Shown: positions 51,901 through 60,900 of the stretch, one piece after another
How the letters are laid out: every line of letters begins with the position of its first letter
How positions within the stretch are numbered: position 1 is the stretch's first letter
Assembly: GCA_021229015.1 (NCBI GenBank)
Contig: CM037781.1
Coordinates: 65,864,035-65,928,034 of the forward strand
DNA length: 64,000 bases
Direction of reading: 5' to 3'
Origin: Solen grandis
Lineage: Eukaryota > Mollusca > Bivalvia > Adapedonta > Solenidae
The notes under the pieces: generated by a model
What the model was told of the DNA's origin: nothing
Databases searched by the model: none
Seen by the model: the letters and a program-made list of their open reading frames with translations, nothing else
Translations under genes and position numbers: made by a program

Positions 51901-54900
51901 CGTGTATTTGCTTTTATTAATTCCTTTCGTACTACCTACCTTTACTTACCTAAATTTTTATTTTCATTTTCATACTCGCCTCCCAACATTTCAGGACCCG
52001 CCGTACGTTATGCTGAAGGACGAACCAGACGAGAACGGTACGATACATGAAGGATTTGTTATCGATATCCTCGATATGTTGTCCGAGAGACTGGGCTTCA
52101 AGTACGAGGTGCACGAGGCTTCAGACCGGCAGTACGGCAGTAAAACACCAGGCGGCACCTGGAACGGCATGGTCGGGGAGCTGATGGAACGAGACAGAAA
52201 AAATGTGAGATTGAAATTATTTATTGCTGTATACACACAGGGATGGCGTGTCCAGCATTTTTGTAGTAACTTAGTTGATTCAAAGACCTTTTCAACAGAT
52301 ATGAATCTGTCCGTAATAACGTTTTTTTTTTGTTTGTTTTTTTCTCGTGACCAAAAAGCAATTTTACTCATCTCACGTTATCAAGCGGTCACATGATCAT
52401 ACATATAAATTAACGAGAGCTTCTCTTGAATTACTCGTTACCTATATTATTAGAGTTGCAGGTCTCTGTTAGGTTATTAGGTCTTTAGTTGATTTGTAGA
52501 TATTCAAACATGACTATTTGGAGCCCTTCTATAGTTTTGAAGGAAGTACATGTTTAGATAAACTATCCGAAGGATAAATAATGGCTGCCAGGCTTGTAAC
52601 TGACCCCCCCCCCCCCCCCCCCTTTGCCTCGCTCTTGATTTTTTTTTCAAGAACTGCACTATTTCTTTTTTTTAACAGAAAGCCGACCTTGCAGCTGCTG
52701 GTATGACCATTACCTACGAGAGAGCTCAAGTTGTGGACTTCACTAAACCTTTCCTCAGTCTCGGTATTACCATTCTATACAAGAAGCCTGTCAAACAGTC
52801 CCCGGAACTGTTTTCGTTCTCCCACCCCTTGTCTCTAGACGTCTGGGTTTACATGATTGCGGCGTACCTCTGTGTCAGTTTCATGCTCTTTGTCATAGCA
52901 AGGTAAGTCCATCCTTTGGTCCCCTATACAACCTTTTTTTATCATTATACATTCTCACATGATCCCAAGTTTCGGAATATCGAAAGTATGTGTCGTTTTC
53001 TTTGTAGTCAACATTGAATTAGACACGGTGCTTGAAAATCCGCTTCTCGAAACATCAAAATTTGATTTGAGCAAGGCAAGAGATAGCTACCTTATATTAA
53101 TCATATTATACTGATATTTTGACATTGGGCTAGTTTTAAAGCTATTTCCATTATGCCAAATATTTTACGCTATGGGTCTACTTTATCAACAAAGCCCTAG
53201 CACTAATGCTCATTCTCCAATACGACATTATAATGGCAACTCTGATACTGAGTCATTCAATACTCGTAAATTTCTTAGAATAAAAAGATCAAATTAAGAG
53301 GAGAAAATTTGATGGCCCAATAAATTTTTTATTAATATTTAAAATTAGAAAATTAAAACACGCACCATTTGATAGAACAATAAAGCACCCAATTTATGAA
53401 TAAAGTATCCAATTTATGGCTTATCCGGAAATGCCGAAAGTTATTTGTGGAAAAGGTCCACATACGATAAATTGGCTTTCACGACAACACCATATTTTAT
53501 TATCACTAAGAGGATAAGATTCTGCATCATTTTCGACATTTCTGTCTTGAATCAATACTAAGGAGACCTTTGAGTATTTGAGTTTATACGCCGATAACCA
53601 TAGCTTTTTCCGTTATGATAAATCAACGTCTTGGAATCTGTGAAACAGTGGATGTTAAGCTTTTACGACATTCGTTTTGTAAGGTAAAAATACCCCAAAC
53701 CAGCCAGTACTTTCAATAATCCAGATATAAGTGTCGAAAACAATCGGTAAAGAATGAATAGCCGTAATTGTTTTCGTGAAAACGCACACAGAGAAACTGG
53801 TTGTCGAATGGTAAGAAGGTCGTGCGCTCTGCAATCGGGAGGTCGTCGGTTCGATTCCTGGTTGTGACACAACGTCGTTAACAATGGATATGGATTATCC
53901 CCCTTTTTTTGGCACAATGCAGGGATAATACCCGTATACATGCCACTTGTATACAGTTTGGTGCACTATATCCTTTCATAATTAAAGATTTAAAACATGA
54001 ATAAAACAACAAACATGTTAAAAATGGTGTAACCTGTAAAACATTATTAGCTAATATTTCGAATAATAACTGAGAAGTCAGCAGACAAATTTACGATATT
54101 TTTATTACTTTTGCTAATATTACAGTTTTTATCACTGCCAACATCAATTTTTGAATAACTGAATGCGTACATTTAACAATTAGATTTAAGATATCCCGGA
54201 GTATCCTATCATATAAAGAGTCCCTCCAATCATTGGGGTACATGGCAATTTGGGGGGGGGGGGGGGGGGTAAAAACCTTCTTCAGGGGGTAAATGGGCAT
54301 GCCGTATTGTAATAATCAAGTGTGAATTTCGCTGTCAGATTAATAACAACTATGTTATGACTGCGGTACATAGGATTTTTGGGAAGTGTATTCATAATCA
54401 AACATACATTAATTTAAGAACAGATGTTGGTTTACATAAATTAGAAACCGCCGGTTTGATGTGTGTTATCGGTAGAATGCATTAGTGAAAATTGTATAAA
54501 ATCGGTACTTCTTTATGAAATGAATGTTTTTATCAGTTTTTCAACTGAATACTTCAGGATATGCGTTGTACAACACTAATCCTTCGGGGGAATATCAACG
54601 ACGGAAAGAGAAGCTAATCTCTCGACGATTTCCATGTTGAACCAGTACTAGGTTTTGAAATTTTATCGCCCTAAGTAAGGATCGAAAGTGCCAATTTCTG
54701 ACCCTTTCCCAAGGAACACTACCGATGGGCCAAAGATCCTTGTAGTAGCAAGGAATTCAAATCAATGTAAACATTGTACATTTTAAATATATACTGTACA
54801 TATTGCTAACAAAAGAAGTCAACTTCTAACATTTTATCTAAGTCTAGACAGGCTTGCTCCGATGATTCTTTTGAGCTTAAAAGTCCAATGTGTAGATACA

Positions 54901-57900
54901 ATAGACTAGTGTGAGATCTTGACACATGATGCCAAAACGTCCAGGATTAAAATAAATTTCATTTCCGTCACATTAAATTGTCTGCCCAGCGCCTTATCAC
55001 TTTAAACTTGTAATCTATCTACATTTTCCCCCCACATATTAAAAGCATTCGTCTTCCTCGCAGAGTTTTTATTGACTTAAGCATAACACAGATGTTTAGT
55101 TTGATTTTACACATCTATTTTATATACACAAATGGTGAGTTAATATTTAAGTGCATTTGTTTATACCCCCGCAAAAGAAGTTTGAGAGTGGGTATATAGG
55201 TCTGTCGGTCCATCCCAAAAACTTGTGACGCGAACTACTTCTACATTTCTTAACCGATTCGGTTTAAATTTTGTGTGTGCATTCATAATCAGTTGAAGAG
55301 GTGCATGACATAAATTTCACTTGAGTTATCTCAATGATAACAGAGTAATAGCCCCTGATTCAACTCTAAATATCTTGTGACGCGAACTTCTTTTACATTT
55401 CTAAACAGATTCAGTTCAAATTTTGTATGTTTATTCATAATCAGCTGGAGAAGAGCGTGACATAAATTTCACTAGAGTTATCTCAAGGATTACAGAATTA
55501 TTGCCCCTGATTCGACTCTAAATATCTTGTGACTTGAAATTCTACATTTCTTAACCGATTCAGTTCAAATTTTGTGTGTGAATTCATAATCAGGTGGATA
55601 GGTGCCTGACATAAATTTTACTTGAGTTATCTCAAGGATTACAGAGTTATTGTCCCTGAATATATCTAAATATCTTGTGACGCAAACTTCTTCTACAGTT
55701 TTTAACCGCTTCAGTTCAAATTTTGTGTGTGCATTCATAATCAGGTGGAGAGATGCGTGTCATAAATAAAGATGGCAGAGTTAATGCCCTTGTCCCGTTG
55801 TTTCATTCTGTTTTTTTTCTTGTCCAGAACACTCGAAAATTATACAAGGTATTGACTTGAAACTTAAAAAATTAACAGATGGCGACTAGGAAAGGTGCAG
55901 TGTCCAAGAACTGTTACTCGATTTGGTCCAATCTTTTTAATTATCTCCCTTTGTTAAATTGCCTTTTTTTTCTTGTCCCGAACATAACTCGAATATAATA
56001 CATGTTATTGTCTTGAAACTTAAAATGTAAACAGATGGCGACTATGAGAAGTGCAGTGTGCAAGAACTGTAATTCTACACTTTTAAACTACTGTGCCAAA
56101 CAACCATAACTGACTCTCTATCCACTTTAAATAAAAACTTTACTTACTTATTACTACTATCATAACCAATATACTATGTATACAGGTTCTTATCTATGCT
56201 CCGCCTGGAGTCTGGCTTCTCCTGTATTAAAGCATTTTGCGGGGTTATTAAATCACCTTCAGTGATAGCTCTAGTGATTTTCTTCTTTTATTTTTTACTG
56301 TTGTTGCCGTTGGTGTTTTATGACTCATTTACCCTTCAGAGATGTGAATCGCCTCCCTTATTTTGTTGTGCATGTCATCATTGAGAATGGATCCGCTCCT
56401 AGACATAATCGCAGCATATTCGATACAATAAAATAACTATATTCCGATGAGCGTCATTGGAATATCATGTCTATTCCGAGATTCATTCCTAGTACCGCCA
56501 CAAGCATATTTACTTTGCATGAAACGTAATACACAATCTGATGTTTTACCAAAATTCAAACCATCTGATATTTCGAGGATTTCATACCCCCAACCCACAC
56601 ACACGTTCATTCCTCGAAAAATCGTGATTTTACTTTACAATGTGTTTAGTAGTATAGTTGGCACAGTTTGATAGATAGGATTGAGAGAGGGATCAGTGAC
56701 GTCATAGTCGTATCACAAACATTCAATGGTACGATATCGTAGATCGATTAAACCCATGATGAATTGGGCGGGAATGTTTGCTGTTTGTTTCTGCCTACAA
56801 TCTGAAGTAAAATTGCTTATAAAAATCACTTTTGAATTAGACAATAAGTGTCACGGCCCGATTTGAAGAGTCAGACCTATTTGTTTCCAGAATGTATTAA
56901 CCATCAATCATTTTGTAACATTATAAGTTAGTGAGCTACAAATTAATCTTGCAAATGCTTCATGTGTTATACAAACACGTTTCGATGAAAGTAGCATGAC
57001 ATGTAGGTAACTGACTGACAAACATAAGTGATTAAAAAAAATATTGCAAGGGAAGAAAACATTGCAGTAAATGTAGTTCGCATATTGAACTCCCCAACAC
57101 GTCGTTGTTATTCAAGTGTTTTACATCCGATGCCATTTTATTATTACCCTGGCCGTTGGTTTTGATTTGGACTATTCTGACATTCGCTGACTCGCATTTG
57201 CGTATTTGCGTGCATAGAAAATATTGATAGATTATAAAATGAAACAAAACCCTATTTGCAAGTCCTGCTCTTGTTCAGAATGCCTTGTAGCACGCGTCGT
57301 ATTACAAATTCGAGATTACAAACGAAAATAAAAAAAATGACGCACTTCACTGTAACGTACACGCTTACTTGTTTTCCCATTTATCAGTTTGGCATTAAAA
57401 CGCGAAACAATCATAAAGGTAAAGCTCTTGGCAACTAGATACCGCCGCATATATAGACAGAAATATCTTAGAGTTAAACTGAAATATTGAGTAAGACAGC
57501 ATCTTGATTAGAATACTAAATAAGTAAAATTAGAAATTAGCGCTATAATGGTACGTAGATAAATGTCCCTTTACATATATCAGGAAATGACATTCTAATT
57601 AGTGAATTTATGGAAGTTCGTATTAAAGAAGAAAATATGTAAATAATCAAAATAAAATTTAGCTGACTGGCGTTATTTACATCTCATGCATATAGCAAAC
57701 AACGTGCCTTTGCGATTAAAACAGCTGTTTTAAGTTACAGTTTCCTACCGGGTTGTCCATAATTTACATAAGCTATAGACCATTTCATTTCGGCAATACC
57801 CGGTATAACTTGCTGATTTAAATTGACCAGTCAGTGACAAGGGAAAAAACTCTAGTGTGTGTTTATTCCCCATTGAAAAAATGTGTGGGATTATGCAACA

Positions 57901-60900
57901 GCTTGTAGATAAGGTGTTCGGGAAGTGCTCAGGTTTACATCTCATTTCGGTGAGAAATGTTCTCTCTCTCGAATGTTTAAAATCTCGGTCTTACTTCTCA
58001 GATAATTGAGAAAAGGAAGTCGTCCAGCTGGCTTGCAATATATTGGTGGCTTTTCTGTACAGTCGATGTCTTCATTCACTTCTACTATTAACATGATGCC
58101 AAAACAGACAGTGTTTAAACAGTGTAGTCATTGAAAGCAAGGTTCAGTTGCATTTGCTTGCCAGAGATTTGTACAGGTGTTCTTTGATTAAGACGATATG
58201 CTTAATTATTTTGAGCTGAACGTCGCTCGGAAGGCTTCAAAACAACGTCATTATTTACATTTGCAACAACCAATTTTACAACTAAGATGCATACCCCATC
58301 ATAATGGTGTCGGTATCTTCATTTTTATTGGTCTCAGGGGAGGTTTAGTTTCAATTGTTTTAAAGGAAATTTAAGCTTGATTAGTATCCTTGGTGGCGTT
58401 GTCGTGCTCGGCTTTATCTTTCAAAAACTTTAAATTTTAACAAAACGTATGACTTAACAGATTGGGACAGAACTAGAACACAGTATCGTCTCTGACCATA
58501 TTTGCACCCCACTAAATATAACCTTGATCCTTACCTTGATCTCCGAAGAGACCTTGACGTTGATACTTACCTATACAGTATCAGACAGAGAGAAACAGTT
58601 AAGCAATGCATCTTCGAATCGTACGGTGCATTCATTTGATTCTTTGTCATTACTGTTCCCAAGTTTAAAATTTTACTTTGACATACTCCTTTGCATCAAC
58701 TTCGATGCTCTGAGTTTTTGTCTTTTGACTTATTGACTGTTTATACCGGGGGCCTCCGTGGCCGAGTGGGTAAAGTCGCTGACTTTAACACTAACTCAGT
58801 TCCTTACCGCGTGGGTTCGAATCCCGGCAGGGTCATTCGGATTTTCATGCGAGGAAGCCATCTAGCTGGGTTGCGGTAGGTCGGTGGTTCTACCCGGATG
58901 CCTCCGTGCATTCGGGGTCTTCCTCCACCTGTCATTAGCTTGACGTCGCTATAAGACTGAAATACTGTCAAATAGTCAAGTCTGTTTATACCAGGTTTAC
59001 TCCATATGAATGGGAGAACCCCCACCCGTGTAACGAGGAGTCCGAGGAAGTGGAGAACCAATTTACCATCCTGAATAGTCTCTGGTTTACTATTGGATCC
59101 CTTATGCAGCAAGGTATGTCTGTTTGTCTGCCTTTCTGTCTGTCTGTTCTTTTTTCTCCTTCTTCATCTTCTTCGACGATGTTGGTATACACCCCTTCAT
59201 GAAGTTGGGGCTGTACAGAAATCACCATTGTTGTACCGTCTAGAAAAAGTCTCTTATTGTCAGCAATCAAACTTTTCACACATATTTATTTGTATAAAGT
59301 CTATATATTTTTTTCTATTATTTTTTTTTAAAGATGTTTCGTCTTTTTAATTTTAAGAAATATGTGCAATTTGCTGAGTGGTCTTATGTTGTTGAAATCA
59401 GTGCGACGAAGCGCGGGTATCAATCACCTTCATTGATCGCCCTGATTGTGGCGCTTTTGTACTACCTGTTCTTTAAGCCTCAACCACTCTTAATTGTTTT
59501 ACGGTGTATTTATATTCTAATAGATATGTTAAAAGTTTATTCTGTTTTGAGAAAACATGTTTTTTCTTTTCATATACTGTTTTCCCAATTTTCAGAACAG
59601 TTCATATTACCAAGTTTTGATTTGTTTTGTTCAACAGGCGTTATATATTTTACTGAAATTGAAGTCGTACACGCAATTTGAACATTTTTCATGAAATTTA
59701 GTATTTTATTGATTTATCTATCTGACACAACATACTCTGATAAAGTGAGGAGCGACCGAACAAACGTTGTCATCGAATTAATCATGACTCTTCTAAATAA
59801 CACGTTACAGAAAGTAATTATTTTGAGCTTGAAACACTAACATCTGTTCTGTTTGATATTTAATATTTCTTGATAATAGGGGGAACTTGGTTGTGAGGTC
59901 GCTCTTCATTGACACTGAATTATTCCATTTATCACACAGTTATTTATAAATGCAATGTTATTATAAGGCATAAGATGTTACAAGATGTATATAAACAGCT
60001 GTATTTTATTAATAACTTTAGTGTCTACTCTATAGCACATGTAGATTTTCAGCATGCTTTGCGTAAATATATTTGTAGATATATTCACTATAATGACCAA
60101 TACAGTAAGCTTGTGATATCCGAGGTATAGTCCCGGCCTGGACCATATTAGATTAAAATAATACATCATGAGTTCGTGTAAGATAGATATCTCACCCGAG
60201 GGTTGCCGAGCTCCTGCCTGAAATGTCTGAGCCCAAAGGTGAAATATCCCTTTCCCTACATGAATTTACAAATGTTGTTTTTCTCTCTACCATTAACGAC
60301 TATTATAACAATTCAACATCAACAGATTGAAAATTAAAATAATTTTTAAGGTATATACGTAAATATTACCGAAAATCGGATGCTAGTTTGATTTGGAATT
60401 ATTACTTACTTAAAATAAAAATAGCATAAAAATACCCCAGTCATTGACATGAAAGATAAACAATCCCGTGATATGTAAGATATGTTTTTCTTTCATGGGG
60501 AAACTCACTTTGTATGATAAACATCGGAGAGAAAAACACTCTTGGTTCTTTGAATTTCACGAAATCCTAGCATCTCATTTTCCTGCCACCTGTCCTCGGA
60601 TCGTCACAAGTTTACTGTAGAATAATACTAAATAATATATTCATCACGATGTAGTATATTATGTAGATTATTTTCTTTCGTAGTTTCATAAATAGTTTTG
60701 ACTAATATAATTACATTTATAATTTTGTCATAGACCTATGTAATACATTATTAGAAATATACTATCGCAAGTTATATACTATCGCAAGGTATGGAACAGT
60801 CATGAAAAATATATTTTGAACATTTAATGCTTGTAATTTTTTTGTCTTCTAACTAATGTATTTTTAAAACAGGACCTGAATTGAAAAGAAACATATATGA

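Larger units (their letters stand above)
50157..51994 (+). other. Intron between exons f and g
   Basis: 1.84 kb with a SINE at 50,970, a dispersed repeat at 51,264 and a G14 tract at 51,673-51,686. Confidence 0.85.
52903..58994 (+). other. Intron between exons h and i
   Basis: 6.1 kb with SINEs at 53,793 and 58,749, a G18 tract at 54,252-54,269, a tandem-core element at 55,160 and a dispersed repeat at 57,774. The remainder holds no recognised feature. Splitting an Arg codon here is a shared phase with the next exon. Confidence 0.85.

Noticed and set aside
51842..51994. ATG-initiated extension upstream of exon g
   Set aside because: The frame runs through a pyrimidine-rich intron end; the clear acceptor at 51,993-51,994 and the direct join of exon f to DPPYVML rule it out.
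51991..52371. 126-codon antisense frame over exon g
   Set aside because: Shadow of a conserved coding exon on the + strand.
58749..58830. A functional tRNA gene
   Set aside because: A and B boxes are present but the cloverleaf ends do not pair convincingly and the sequence continues into a conserved SINE body and tail repeated elsewhere. The same applies to the other tRNA-like heads.
59334..59681. 115-codon hydrophobic frame in the intron after exon i
   Set aside because: Phe/Leu/Ile/Tyr-rich as expected for AT-rich non-coding DNA, not a known receptor segment, and exon i joins exon j exactly.
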